Source of the DNA: Hyperoodon ampullatus
Lineage: Eukaryota; Chordata; Mammalia; Artiodactyla; Ziphiidae
Assembly: GCA_949752795.1 (NCBI GenBank)
Contig: CATKHW010000058.1
Span: forward strand, 558,001 to 622,000
DNA: 64,000 nucleotides
Direction: 5' to 3'
Each line of letters starts with the position of its first letter. The stretch's first letter is position 1. This document shows, one piece after another, positions 11,233 through 25,145 of the stretch. The translations under genes were made by a program, and so were the position numbers. The notes under the pieces are model-generated. The model made no database searches. It was not told the DNA's origin and saw nothing but the letters and a program-made list of their open reading frames with translations.

Positions 11233-12971
11233 CTGGGAAATTCTTTACAATTCCTTCAGGGTCTCTGAAGAAACCTGAAATGACCCTATCTACAATGACA
11301 GCTGGATGTGGCATAAGGCTGGACACTTGGGACTGAGAGGATTGGTGAGATTGGGTGAGCAAATGCAGACCCTTTAAAGCAATAATGCATGGCACACATT
11401 CCATGGGTCCCAACTCTCCAGGTTGAAGGGAATATTACTACAGATATAACATGTACGGGAATCCTAGAGAACGGACACACTGTGAATACGAAAGGTTTCT
11501 AAAACTCAACGAATAGTCCCTCTCCTGGTGCTCCGGTTTGACTTTCCATCTGCTTTATTATCAACCTCCCAACTTGGAGAGACAGCCCCTTTAACCTCCT
11601 GGTTCGCACAAGTTGCCAATTTGGCAGAGGATGAAAGGGAAGAGGGAGAACCAATGAGAGAGTAGCTGTTAGGCATTTGGACGGGCACATATCACTGTAA
11701 TTTCCCGGCAGGAAGAAGAATTAACCAAAGTCTCAGCCACCCACCCGGAATCAGTATAGATCCTGAACCAAAATTTTGGACTTGCGGTCAGCTCACCAAA
11801 AACGAGTTGAAAAATGGAGCTCAGGGGCACAGCAATTCACAAACTGGCCGAGTAATAAAGGACAACTATCGTCCAAAAATCTGTTGAGGGAAGGCAATGA
11901 GGCGGACTTGAAAGCGAGGCAGAATAGCAGGAAACAGATTTCCAGAGGTACGTTGGAATCGCCTTTAAAGCACAGGAAGAGGGGCACAACTTCGACAATG
12001 ATGCACTTGGCCAAAAAGGGCGTATGCGTTTTCTCCTGAATATATTCAGGAGAAAACGCATACGCCCTTTTTGGCCAAGCAAGCAAGCGGGCAATGCAAA
12101 TCTGCACTACAAAGAAGTATCACTTCCGACCGGTCAAAAGGGACATCCACAAAATGTGTAAAAACCAGAAAGGCAAGACAGGCCCTGGAGAACAGGGAGC
12201 CTTGTTATGCTGATGGGCGGGATGTAAATTGCCAACTGCCTCTCTGGAGGAGTGCATTGTGTTCCCTAAAACAAGTAAACAACAGAGCTACAGAGCCAAG
12301 GGCACTTCCAGTCTAGGGAATATACCTTGGGAAAACTGAAAATCAAAAAGACACAGCCACCCCAAAATTTAGGGCTGCACTGCTTACAAGGACCTCAACT
12401 TGGGTACACCTTAAATATCCCAGGAAATATAAAAATGGTTCAAAAAATTGTGGTACTTACGTACGATGGAATATCCCTCAGCCATGAAATCAATGTCATA
12501 AGACCAGTAGCAGCAAAATGGGTGGATTCAGGTACGATGATTCTAAGTGAAATAAGTCACACAGAAAAAGAAACTTATCATAAGATATCACTTATGAAGA
12601 TCCTGTAAACATGGCTACACTTGAACTGAGTTAGGAAAGAGAACAGTGTCTCACATTTAGAAAACACTCTTATGCCTGCTTAAGGGGGAAGGAGAGGTGG
12701 GGTGATGCATAAAACCAGAGTTTGATATAAGCACAGGTACCGTTCCAAAAACCAACTATGGAATAGACAAGACCTACACCTTCCTCAGTGAAAGGGACTC
12801 AAAACCCCATATTTCCCGCAGAGGAATATATCTGACTAGTAAGAATCTTAAAACCTATGTATTGATATGTCTCCGTAAGGGAATCAAGTGTGTCTAGACT
12901 GGGATAAATATGGCAGCGAGAATCAGCTCAAACCCACTATAAAAAGGAATTTCAAAAATAAAACAAAAAAA
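11233..12971 (+). repeat. Unit 7, type B
   Basis: 1739 bp, perfect palindrome at 12006-12079. Shares CACAAGTTGCC with unit 3 and CTTCCGACCGG with units 2 and 4, so it resembles units left of HOR 1. Private CTCTGAAGAAACC; GGCAATGAGG is shared with unit 10. Confidence 0.94.
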
Positions 12972-14711
12972 CTGGGAAATTCTTTACAATTCCTTCAGGG
13001 TCTCTGATGAAACCTGAAATGACCCTATCTACAATGACAGCTGGATGTGGCATAAGGCTGGACACTTGGGACTGAGAGGATTGGTGAGATTGGGTGAGCA
13101 AATGCAGACCCTTTAAAGCAATAATGCATGGCACACATTCCATGGGTCCCAACTCTCCAGGTTGAAGGGAATATTACTACAGATATAACATGTACGGGAA
13201 TCCTAGAGAACGGACACACTGTGAATACGAAAGGTTTCTAAAACTCAACGAATAGTCCCTCTCCTGGTGCTCCGGTTTGACTTTCCATCTGCTTTATTAT
13301 CAACCTCCCAACTTGGAGAGACAGCCCCTTTAACCTCCTGGTTCGCACAGGTTGCCAATTTGGCAGAGGATGAAAGGGAAGAGGGAGAACCAATGAGAGA
13401 GTAGCTGTTAGGCATTTGGACGGGCACATATCACTGTAATTTCCAGGCAGGAAGAAGAATTAACCAAAGTCTCAGCCACCCACCGGGAATCAGTATAGAT
13501 CCTGAACCAAAATTTTGGACTTGCGGTCAGCTCACCAAAAACGAGTTGAAAAATGGAGCTCAGGGGCACAGCAATTCACAAACTGGCAGAGTAATAAAGA
13601 ACAACTATCGTCCAAAAATCTGTTGAGGGAAGGCAACGAGGCGGACTTGAAAGCGAGGCAGAATAGCAGGAAACAGATTTCAAGAGGTACGTTGGAATCG
13701 CCTTTAAAGCACAGGAAGAGGGGCACAACTTCGACAATGATGCACTTGGCCAAAAAGGGCGTATGCGTTTTCTCCTGAATATATTCAGGAGAAAACGCAT
13801 ACGCCCTTTTTGGCCAAGCAAGCAAGCGGGCAATGCAAATCTGCACTACAAAGAAGTATCACTTCCCACCGGTCAAAAGGGACATCCACAAAATGTGTAA
13901 AAACCAGAAAGGCAAGACAGGCCCTGGAGAACAGGGAGCCTTGTTATGTTGATGGGCGGGATGTAAATTGCCAACAGCCTCTCTGGAGGAGTGCACTGTG
14001 TTCCCTAAAACAAGTAAACAACAGAGCTACAGAGCCAAGGGCACTTCCAGTCTAGGGAATATACCTGGGAAAAACTGAAAATCAATAAGACAGAGCCACC
14101 CCAAAATTTAGGGCTGCACTGCTTACAAGGACCTCAACTTGGGTACACCTTAAATATCCCAGGAAATATAAAATTGGTTCAAAAAATTGTGGTACTTACG
14201 TACGATGGAATATCCCTCAGCCATGAAATCAATGTCATAAGACCAGTAGCAGCAAAATGGGTGGATTCAGGTACGATGATTCTAAGTGAAATAAGTCACA
14301 GAGAAAAAGAAACTTATCATAAGTTATCACTTATGAAGATCCTGTAAACATGGCTACACTTGAACTGAGTTAGGAAAGAGAACAGTGTCTCACATTTAGA
14401 AAACACTCTTATGCCTGCTTAAGGGGGAAGGAGAGGTGGGGTGATGCATAAAACCAGAGTTTGATATAAGCACAGCTACCGTTCCAAAAACCAACTATGG
14501 AATAGACAAGACCTACACCTTCCTCAGTGAAAGGGACTCAAAACCCCATATTTCCCGCAGAGGAATATATCTGACTAGTAAGAATCTTAAAACCTATGTA
14601 TTGATATGTCTCCGTAAGGGAATCAAGTGTGTCTAGACTGGCATAAATATGGCAGCGAGAGTCAGCTCAAACCCACTATAAAAAGGAATTTCAAAAACAA
14701 AACAAAAAAAA
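12972..14711 (+). repeat. Unit 8, type A variant, HOR 1
   Basis: 1740 bp, perfect palindrome at 13745-13818. Counterpart of unit 5. Private CCAACAGCCTC, GTGCACTGTG, AGCACAGCTACC and GCGAGAGTCAGC. Confidence 0.95.
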
Positions 14712-16450
14712 CTGGGAAATTCTTTACAATTCCTTCAGGGTCTCTGATGAAACCTGAAATGACCCTATCTACAATGACAGCTGGATGTGGCATAAGGCTG
14801 GACACTTGGGACTGAGAGGATTGGTGAGATTGGGTGAGCAAATGCAGACCCTTTAAAGCAATAATGCATGGCACACATTCCATGGGTCCCAACTCTCCAG
14901 GTTGAAGGGAATATTACTACAGATATAACATGTACGGGAATCCTAGAGAACGGACACACTGTGAATACGAAAGGTTTCTAAAACTCAACGAATAGTCCCT
15001 CTCCTGGTGCTCCGGTTTGACTTTCCATCTGCTTTATTATCAACCTCCCAACTTGGAGAGACAGCCCCTTTAACCTCCTGGTTCGCACAGGTTGCCAATT
15101 TGGCAGAGGATGAAAGGGAAGAGGGAGAACCAATGAGAGAGTAGCTGTTAGGCATTTGGACGGGCACATATCACTGTAATTTCCCGGCAGGAAGAAGAAT
15201 TAACCAAAGTCTCAGCCACCCACCGGGAATCAGTATAGATCCTGAACCAAAATTTTGGACTTGCGGTCAGCTCACCAAAAACGAGTTGAAAAATGGAGCT
15301 CAGGGGCACAGCAATTCACAAACTGGCCGAGTAATAAAGGACAACTATCGTCCAAAAATCTGTTGAGGGAAGGCAACGAGGCGGACTTGGAAGCGAGGCA
15401 GAATAGCAGGAAACAGATTTCAAGAGGTACGTTGGAATCGCCTTTAAAGCACAGGAAGAGGGGCACAACTTCGACAATGATGCACTTGGCCCAAAAGGGC
15501 GTATGCGTTTTCTCCTGAATATATTCAGGAGAAAACGCATACGCCCTTTTTGGCCAAGCAAGCAAGCGGGCAATGCAAATCTGCACTACAAAGAAGTATC
15601 ACTTCCCACCGGTCAAAAGGGACATCCACAAAATGTGTAAAAACCAGAAAGGCAAGACAGGCCCTGGAGAACAGGGAGCCTTGTTATGCTGATGGGCGGG
15701 ATGTAAATTGCCAACTGCCTCTCTGGAGGAGTGCATTGTGTTCCCTAAAACAAGTAAACAACAGAGCTACAGAGCCAAGGGCACTTCCAGTCTAGGGAAT
15801 ATACCTTGGGAAAACTGAAAATCAAAAAGACACAGCCACCCCAAAATTTAGGGCTGCACTGCTTACAAGGACCTCAACTTGGGTACACCTTAAATATCCC
15901 AGGAAATATAAAAATGGTTCAAAAAATTGTGGTACTTACGTACGATGGAATATCCCTCAGCCATGAAATCAATGTCATAAGACCAGTAGCAGCAAAATGG
16001 GTGGATTCAGGTACGATGATTCTAAGTGAAATAAGTCACACAGAAAAAGAAACTTATCATAAGATATCACTTATGAAGATCCTGTAAACATGGCTACACT
16101 TGAACTGAGTTAGGAAAGAGAACAGTGTCTCACATTTAGAAAACACACTTATGCCTGCTTAAGGGGGAAGGAGAGGTGGGGTGATGCATAAAACCAGAGT
16201 TTGATATAAGCACAGGTACCGTTCCAAAAACCAACTATAGAATAGACAAGACCTACACCTTCCTCAGTGAAAGGGACTCAAAACCCCATATTTCCCGCAG
16301 AGGAATATATCTGACTAGTAAGAATCTTAAAACCTATGTATTGATATGTCTCCGAAAGGGAATCAAGTGTGTCTAGACTGGGATAAATATGGCAGCGAGA
16401 ATCAGCTCAAACCCACTATAAAAAGGAATTTCAAAAATAAAACAAAAAAA
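14712..16450 (+). repeat. Unit 9, type B, HOR 1
   Basis: 1739 bp, palindrome 15485-15558 with the same single mismatch as unit 6. Private AAACACACTTATGC. Confidence 0.95.
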
Positions 16451-18189
16451 CTGGGAAATTCTTTACAATTCCTTCAGGGTCTCTGATGAAACCTGAAATG
16501 ACCCTATCTACAATGACAGCTGGATGTGGCATAAGGCTGGACACTTGGGACTGAGAGGATTGGTGAGATTGGGTGAGCAAATGCAGACCCTTTAAAGCAA
16601 TAATGCATGGCACACATTCCATGGGTCCCAACTCTCCAGGTTGAAGGGAATATTACTACAGATATAACATGTACGGGAATCCTAGAGAACGGACACACTG
16701 TGAATACGAAAGGTTTCTAAAACTCAACGAATAGTCCCTCTCCTGGTGCTCCGGTTTGACTTTCCATCTGCTTTATTATCAACCTCCCAACTTGGAGAGA
16801 CAGCCCCTTTAACCTCCTGGTTCGCACAGGTTGCCAATTTGGCAGAGGATGAAAGGGAAGAGGGAGAACCAATGAGAGAGTAGCTGTTAGGCATTTGGAC
16901 GGGCACATATCACTGCAATTTCCCGGCAGGAAGAAGAATTAACCAAAGTCTCAGCCACCCACCGGGAATCAGTATAGATCCTGAACCAAAATTTTGGACT
17001 TGCGGTCAGCTCACCAAAAACGAGTTGAAAAATGGAGCTCAGGGGCACAGCAATTCACAAACTGGCCGAGTAATAAAGGACAACTATCGTCCAAAAATCT
17101 GTTGAGGGAAGGCAATGAGGCGGAATTGAAAGCCTGGCAGAATAGCAGGAAACAGATTTCAAGAGGTACGTTGGAATCCCCTTTAAAGCACAGGAAGAGG
17201 GGCACAACTTCGACAATGATGCACTTGGCCAAAAAGGGCGTATGCGTTTTCTCCTGAATATATTCAGGAGAAAACGCATACGCCCTTTTTGGCCAAGCAA
17301 GCAAGCGGGCAATGCAAATCTGCACTACAAAGAAGTATCACTTCCCACCAGTCAAAAGGGACATCCACAAAATGTGTAAAAACCAGAAAGGCAAGACAGG
17401 CCCTGGAGAACAGGGTGCCTTGTTATGCTGATGGGCGGGATGTAAATTGCCAACTGCCTCTCTGGAGGAGTGCATTGTGTTCCCTAAAACAAGTAAACAA
17501 CAGAGCTACAGAGCCAAGGGCACTTCCAGTCTAGGGAATATACCTTGGGAAACCTGAAAATCAAAAAGACACAGCCACCCCAAAATTTCGGGCTGCACTG
17601 CTTACAAGGACCTCAACTTGGGTACACCTTAAATATCCCAGGAAATATAAAAATGGTTCAAAAAATTGTGGTACTTACGTACGATGGAATATCCCTCAGC
17701 CATGAAATCAATGTCATAAGACCAGTAGCAGCAAAATGGGTGGATTCAGGTACGATGATTCTAAGTGAAATAAGTCACACAGAAAAAGAAACTTATCATA
17801 AGATATCACTTATGAAGATCCTGTAAACATGGCTACACTTGAACTGAGTTAGGAAAGAGAACAGTGTCTCACATTTAGAAAACACTCTTATGCCTGCTTA
17901 AGCGGGAAGGAGAGGTGGGGTGATGCATAAAACCAGAGTTTGATATAAGCACAGGTACCGTTCCAAAAACCAACTATGGAATAGACAAGACCTACACCTT
18001 CCTCAGTGAAAGGGACTCAAAACCCCATATTTCCCGCAGAGGAATATATCTGACTAGTAAGAATCTTAAAACCTATGTATTGATATGTCTCCGTAATGGA
18101 ATCAAGTGTGTCTAGACTGGGATAAATATGGCAGCGAGAATCAGCTCAAAACCACTATAAAAAGGAATTTCAAAAATAAAACAAAAAAA
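16451..18189 (+). repeat. Unit 10, type B with many private changes
   Basis: 1739 bp, perfect palindrome at 17224-17297. It carries an unusual number of private substitutions: CACTGCAATTT, GGCGGAATTGAAAGCCTGG, GGAATCCCC, CCACCAGTC, CAGGGTGCC, GGGAAACCTG, AATTTCGGG, CCGTAATGG and CTCAAAACCAC, while neighbours carry few. Confidence 0.94.
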
Positions 18190-19928
18190 CTGGGAAATTC
18201 TTTACAATTCCTTCAGGGTCTCTGATGAAACCTGAAATGACCCTATCTACAATGACAGCTGGATGTGGCATAAGGCTGGACACTTGGGACTGAGAGGATT
18301 GGTGAGATTGGGTGAGCAAATGCAGACCCTTTAAAGCAATAATGCATGGCACACATTCCATGGGTCCCAACTCTCCAGGTTGAAGGGAATATTACTACAG
18401 ATATAACATGTACGGGAATCCTAGAGAACGGACACACTGTGAATACGAAAGGTTTCTAAAACTCAACGAATAGTCCCTCTCCTGGTGCTCCGGTTTGACT
18501 TTCCATCTGCTTTATTATCAACCTCCCAACTTGGAGAGACAGCCCCTTTAACCTCCTGGTTCGCACAGGTTGCCAATTTGGCAGAGGATGAAAGGGAAGA
18601 GGGAGAACCAATGAGAGAGTAGCTGTTAGGCATTTGGACGGGCACATATCACTGTAATTTCCAGGCAGGAAGAAGAATTAACCAAAGTCTCAGCCACCCA
18701 CCGGGAATCAGTATAGATCCTGAACCAAAATTTTGGACTTGCGGTCAGCTCACCAAAAACGAGTTGAAAAATGGAGCTCAGGGGCACAGCAATTCACAAA
18801 CTGGCAGAGTAATAAAGAACAACTATCGTCCAAAAATCTGTTGAGGGAAGGCAACGAGGCGGACTTGAAAGCGAGGCAGAATAGCAGGAAACAGATTTCA
18901 AGAGGTACGTTGGAATCGCCTTTAAAGCACAGGAAGAGGGGCACAACTTCGACAATGATGCACTTGGCCAAAAAGGGCGTATGCGTTTTCTCCTGAATAT
19001 ATTCAGGAGAAAACGCATACGCCCTTTTTGGCCAAGCAAGCAAGCGGGCAATGCAAATCTGCACTACAAAGAAGTATCACTTCCCACCGGTCAAAAGGGA
19101 CATCCACAAAATGTGTAAAAACCAGAAAGGCAAGACAGGCCCTGGAGAACAGGGAGCCTTGTTATGTTGATGGCCGGGATGTAAATTGCCAACTGCCTCT
19201 CTGGAGGAGTGCATTGTGTTCCCTAAAACAAGTAAACAACAGAGCTACAGAGCCAAGGGCACTTCCAGTCTAGGGAATATACCTTGGGAAAACTGAAAAT
19301 CAAAAAGACACAGCCACCCCAAAATTTAGGGCTGCACTGTTTACAAGGACCTCAACTAGGGTACACCTTAAATATCCCAGGAAATATAAAAATGGTTCAA
19401 AAAATTGTGGTACTTACGTACGATGCAATATCCCTCAGCCATGAAATCAATGTCATAAGACCAGTAGCAGCAAAATGGGTGGATTCAGGTACGATGATTC
19501 TAAGTGAAATAAGTCACACAGAAAAAGAAACTTATCATAAGATATCACTTATGAAGATCCTGTAAACATGGCTACACTTGAACTGAGTTAGGAAAGAGAA
19601 CAGTGTCTCACATTTAGAAAACACTCTTATACCTGCTTAAGGGGGAAGGAGAGGTGGGGTGATGCATAAAACCAGAGTTTGATATAAGCACAGGTACCGT
19701 TCCAAAAACCAACTATGGAATAGACAAGACCTACACCTTCCTCAGTGAAAGGGACTCAAAACCCCATATTTCCCGCAGAGGAATATATCTGACAAGTAAG
19801 AATCTTAAAACCTATGTATTGATATGTCTCCGTAAGGGAATCAAGTGTGTCTAGACTGGGATAAATATGGCAGCGAGAATCAGCTCAAACCCACTATAAA
19901 AAGGAATTTCAAAAATAAAACAAAAAAA
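18190..19928 (+). repeat. Unit 11, unit-5-like 5' half with type B 3' half
   Basis: 1739 bp, perfect palindrome at 18963-19036. The 5' part matches units 5 and 8, but the 3' half is type B instead of type A. It is therefore a recombinant, with the switch between about 19160 (GTTATGTTGATGG, A-like) and 19285 (CCTTGGGAAAAC, B-like). Confidence 0.9.
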
Positions 19929-21667
19929 CTGGGAAATTCTTTACAATTCCTTCAGGGTCTCTGATGAAACCTGAAATGACCCTCTCTACAATGACAGCTG
20001 GATGTGGCATAAGGCTGGACACTTGGGACTGAGAGGATTGGTGAGATTGGGTGAGCAAATGCAGACCCTTTAAAGCAATAATGCATGGCACACATTCCAT
20101 GGGTCCCAACTCTCCAGGTTGAAGGGAATATTACTACAGATATAACATGTACGGGAATCCTAGAGAACGGACACACTGTGAATACGAAAGGTTTCTAAAA
20201 CTCAACGAATAGTCCCTCTCCTGGTGCTCCGGTTTGACTTTCCATCTGCTTTATTATCAACCTCCCAACTTGGAGAGACAGCCCCTTTAACCTCCTGGTT
20301 CGCACAGGTTGCCAATTTGGCAGAGGATGAAAGGGAAGAGGGAGAACCAATGAGAGAGTAGCTGTTAGGCATTTGGACGGGCACATATCACTGTAATTTC
20401 CCGGCAGGAAGAAGAATTAACCAAAGTCTCAGCCACCCACCGGGAATCAGTATAGATCCTGAACCAAAATTTTGGACTTGCGGTCAGCTCACCAAAAACG
20501 AGTTGAAAAATGGAGCTCAGGGGCACAGCAATTCACAAACTGGCCGAGTAATAAAGGACAACTATCGTCCAAAAATCTGTTGAGGGAAGGCAACGAGGCG
20601 GACTTGAAAGCGAGGCAGAATAGCAGGAAACAGATTTCAAGAGGTACGTTGGAATCGCCTTTAAAGCACAGGAAGAGGGGCACAACTTCGACAATGATGC
20701 ACTTGGCCAAAAAGGGCGTATGCGTTTTCTCCTGAATATATTCAGGAGAAAACGCATACGCCCTTTTTGGCCAAGCAAGCAAGCGGGCAATGCAAATCTG
20801 CACTACAAAGAAGTATCACTTCCCACCGGTCAAAAGGGACATCCACAAAATGTGTAAAAACCAGAAAGGCAAGACAGGCCCTGGAGAACAGGGAGCCTTG
20901 TTATGTTGATGGGCGGGATGTAAATTGCCAACTGCCTCTCTGGAGGAGTGCATTGTGTTCCCTAAAACAAGTAAACAACAGACCTACAGAGCCAAGGGCA
21001 CTTCCAGTCTAGGGAATATACCTTGGGAAAACTGAAAATCAAAAAGACACAGCCACCCCAAAATTTAGGGCTGCACTGTTTACAAGGACCTCAACTTGGG
21101 TACACCTTAAATATCCCAGGAAATATAAAAATGGTTCAAAAAATTGTGGTACTTACGTACGATGGAATATCCCTCAGCCATGAAATCAATGTCATAAGAC
21201 CAGTAGCAGCAAAATGGGTGGATTCAGGTACGATGATTCTAAGTGAAATAAGTCACAGAGAAAAAGAAACTTATCATAAGATATCACTTATGAAGATCCT
21301 GTAAACATGGCTACACTTGAACTGAGTTAGGAAAGAGAACAGTGTCTCACATTTAGAAAACACTCTTATGCCTGCTTAAGGGGGAAGGAGAGGTGGGGTG
21401 ATGCATAAAACCAGAGTTTGATATAAGCACAGGTACCGTTCCAAAAACCAACTACGGAATAGACAAGACCTACACCTTCCTCAGTGAAAGGGACTCAAAA
21501 CCCCATATTTCCCGCAGAGGAATATATCTGACTAGTAAGAATCTTAAAACCTATGTATTGATATGTCTCCGTAAGGGAATCAAGTGTGTCTAGACTGGGA
21601 TAAATATGGCAGCGAGAATCAGCTCAAACCCACTATAAAAAGGAATTTCAAAAATAAAACAAAAAAA
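19929..21667 (+). repeat. Unit 12, type B
   Basis: 1739 bp, perfect palindrome at 20702-20775. Shares CACTGTTTACAAGG with unit 11. Has the A-type allele CACAGAGAAAAAG inside an otherwise B-type 3' half. Private CAGACCTAC and ACTACGGAAT; CCTCTCTACAATG is shared with units 15 and 35. Confidence 0.94.
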
Positions 21668-23406
21668 CTGGGAAATTCTTTACAATTCCTTCAGGGTCTC
21701 TGATGAAACCTGAAATGACCCTATCTACAATGACAGCTGGATGTGGCATAAGGCTGGACACTTGGGACTGAGAGGATTGGTGAGATTGGGTGAGCAAATG
21801 CAGACCCTTTAAAGCAATAATGCATGGCACACATTCCATGGGTCCCAACTCTCCATGTTGAAGGGAATATTACTACAGATATAACATGTACGGGAATCCT
21901 AGAGAACGGACACACTGTGAATACGAAAGGTTTCTAAAACTCAACGAATAGTCCCTCTCCTGGTGCTCCGGTTTGACTTTCCATCTGCTTTATTATCAAC
22001 CTCCCAACTTGGAGAGACAGCCCCTTTAACCTCCTGGTTCGCACAGGTTGCCAATTTGGCAGAGGATGAAAGGGAAGAGGGAGAACCAATGAGAGAGTAG
22101 CTGTTAGGCATTTGGACGGGCACATATCACTGTAATTTCCCGGCAGGAAGAAGAATTAACCAAAGTCTCAGCCACCCACCGGGAATCAGTATAGATCCTG
22201 AACCAAAATTTTGGACTTGCGGTCAGCTCACCAAAAACGAGTTGAAAAATGGAGCTCAGGGGCACAGCAATTCACAAACTGGCCGAGTAATAAAGGACAA
22301 CTATCGTCCAAAAATCTGTTGAGGGAAGGCAACGAGGCAGACTTGAAAGCGAGGCAGAATAGCAGGAAACAGATTTCCAGAGGTACGTTGGAATCGCCTT
22401 TAAAGCACAGGAAGAGGGGCACAACTTCGACAATGATGCACTTGGCCAAAAAGGGCGTATGCGTTTTCTCCTGAATATATTCAGGAGAAAACACATACGC
22501 CCTTTATGGCCAAGCAAGCAAGCGGGCAATGCAAATCTGCACTACAAAGAAGTATCACTTCCCACCGGTCAAAAGGGACATCCACAAAATGTGTAAATAC
22601 CAGAAAGGCAAGACAGGCCCTGGAGAACAGGGAGCCTTGTTATGCTGATGGGCGGGATGTAAATTGCCAACTGCCTCTCTGGAGGAGTGCATTGTGTTCC
22701 CTAAAACAAGTAAAGTACAGAGCTACAGAGTCAAGGGCACTTCCAGTCTAGGGAATATACCTTGGGAAAACTGAAAATAAATAAGGCAGAGCCACCCCAA
22801 AATTTAGGGCTGCACTGCTTACAAGGACCTCAACTTGGGTACACTTTAAATATCGCAGGAAATATAAAAATGGTTCAAAAAATTGTGGTACTTACGTACG
22901 ATGGAATATCCCTCAGCCATGAAATCAATGTCATAAGACCAGTAGCCGCAAAATGGGTGGATTCAGGTACGATGATTCTAAGTGAAATAAGTCACACAGA
23001 AAAAGAAACTTATCATAAGATATCACTTATGAAGATCCTGTAAACATGGCTACACTTGAACTGAGTTAGGAAAGAGAACAGTGTCTCACATTTAGAAAAC
23101 ACTCTTATGCCTGCTTAAGGGGGAAGGAGAGGTGGGGTGATGCATAAAACCAGAGTTTGATATAAGCACAGGTACCGTTCCAAAAACCAACTATGGAATA
23201 GACAAGACCTACACCTTCCTCAGTGAAAGGGACTCAAAACCCCATATTTCCCGCAGAGGAATATATCTGACTAGTAAGAATCTTAAAACCTATGTATTGA
23301 TATGTCTCCGTAAGGGAATCAAGTGTGTCTAGACTGGGATAAATATGGCAGCGAGAATCAGCTCAAACCCACTATAAAAAGGAATTTCAAAAATAAGACA
23401 AAAAAA
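21668..23406 (+). repeat. Unit 13, type C
   Basis: 1739 bp. First of four C-type units. C markers: GAGGCAGACTTG, GTAAATACCAG, AAGTAAAGTACAG, GAAAATAAATAAGGCAG, TACACTTTAAATATCGCAGG. Palindrome 22441-22514 has two mismatches. Private CTCCATGTTG, GAGTCAAGGG, GTAGCCGCA and AATAAGACAAAA. Confidence 0.94.
22441..22514. repeat. Palindrome with two right-arm mismatches (unit 13)
   Basis: The right arm reads AAAACACATACGCCCTTTATGG where the perfect form has AAAACGCATACGCCCTTTTTGG. The first change is a CpG to CpA transition, also present in units 31 (53734-53807) and 33 (57214-57287). The second is private to this unit. Confidence 0.93.
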
Positions 23407-25145
23407 CTGGGAAATTCTTTACAATTCCTTCAGGGTCTCTGATGAAACCTGAAATGACCCTATCTACAATGACAGCTGGATGTGGCATAAGGCTGGACAC
23501 TTGGGACTGAGAGGATTGGTGAGATTGGGTGAGCAAATGCAGACCCTTTAAAGCAATAATGCATGGCACACATTCCATGGGTCCCAACTCTCCAGGTTGA
23601 AGGGAATATTACTACAGATATAACATGTACGGGAATCCTAGAGAACGGACACACTGTGAATACGAAAGGTTTCTAAAACTCAACGAATAGTCCCTCTCCT
23701 GGTGCTCCGGTTTGACTTTCCATCTGCTTTATTATCAACCTCCCAACTTGGAGAGACAGCCCCTTTAACCTCCTGGTTCGCACAGGTTGCCAATTTGGCA
23801 GAGGATGAAAGGGAAGAGGGAGAACCAATGAGAGAGTAGCTGTTAGGCATTTGGACGGGCACATATCACTGTAATTTCCCGGCAGGAAGAAGAATTAACC
23901 AAAGTCTCAGCCACCCACCGGGAATCAGTATAGATCCTGAACCAAAATTTTGGACTTGCGGTCAGCTCACCAAAAACGAGTTGAAAAATGGAGCTCAGGG
24001 GCACAGCAATTCACAAACTGGCCGAGTAATAAAGGACAACTATCGTCCAAAAATCTGTTGAGGGAAGGCAACGAGGCAGACTTGAAAGCGAGGCAGAATA
24101 GCAGGAAACAGATTTCCAGAGGTACGTTGGAATCGCCTTTAAAGCACAGGAAGAGGGGCACAACTTCGACAATGATGCACTTGGCCAAAAAGGGCGTATG
24201 CGTTTTCTCCTGAATATATTCAGGAGAAAACGCATACGCCCTTTTTGGCCAAGCAAGCAAGCGGGCAATGCAAATCTGCACTACAAAGAAGTATCACTTC
24301 CCACCGGTCAAAAGGGACATCCACAAAATGTGTAAATACCAGAAAGGCAAGACAGGCCCTGGAGAACAGGGAGCCTTGTTATGCTGATGGGCGGGATGTA
24401 AATTGCCAACTGCCTCTCTGGAGGAGTGCATTGTGTTCCCTAAAACAAGTAAAGTACAGAGCTACAGAGCCAAGGGCACTTCCAGTCTAGGGAATATACC
24501 TTGGGAAAACTGAAAATAAATAAGGCAGAGCCACCCCAAAATTTAGGGCTGCACTGCTTACAAGGACCTCAACTTGGGTACACTTTAAATATCGCAGGAA
24601 ATATAAAAATGGTTCAAAAAATTGTGGTACTTACGTACGATGGAATATCCCTCAGCCATGAAATCAATGTCATAAGACCAGTAGCAGCAAAATGGGTGGA
24701 TTCAGGTACGATGATTCTAAGTGAAATAAGTCACACAGAAAAAGAAACTTATCATAAGATATCACTTATGAAGATCCTGTAAACATGGCTACACTTGAAC
24801 TGAGTTAGGAAAGAGAACAGTGTCTCACATTTAGAAAACACTCTTATGCCTGCTTAAGGGGGAAGGAGAGGTGGGGTGATGCATAAAACCAGAGTTTGAT
24901 ATAAGCACAGGTACCGTTCCAAAAACCAACTATGGAATAGACAAGACCTACACCTTCCTCAGTGAAAGGGACTCAAAACCCCATATTTCCCGCAGAGGAA
25001 TATATCTGACTAGTAAGAATCTTAAAACCTATGTATTGATATGTCTCCGTAAGGGAATCAAGTGTGTCTAGACTGGGATAAATATGGCAGCGAGAATCAG
25101 CTCAAACCCACTATAAAAAGGAATTTCAAAAATAAAACAAAAAAA
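23407..25145 (+). repeat. Unit 14, type C
   Basis: 1739 bp with a perfect palindrome at 24180-24253. It looks like the cleanest C-type copy and lacks the private changes of unit 13. Confidence 0.95.

Larger units (their letters stand above)
7754..19928 (+). repeat. Higher-order repeat 1: three-unit period of 5,218 bp
   Basis: Units 5, 8 and 11 share GGCAGAGTAATAAAGAAC, TTTCCAGGCAGG and TTTCAAGAGG. Units 6 and 9 share GACTTGGAAGCG, TTGGCCCAAAAGG, CAACTATAGAATAG and TCTCCGAAAGGG; the last lies at 11137 and 16355, 5,218 bp apart. Units 7 and 10 share only GGCAATGAGGCGG. The match is strong for the first two members and weak for the third, and unit 12 no longer resembles unit 6. The period therefore fades to the right. 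Confidence 0.85.
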
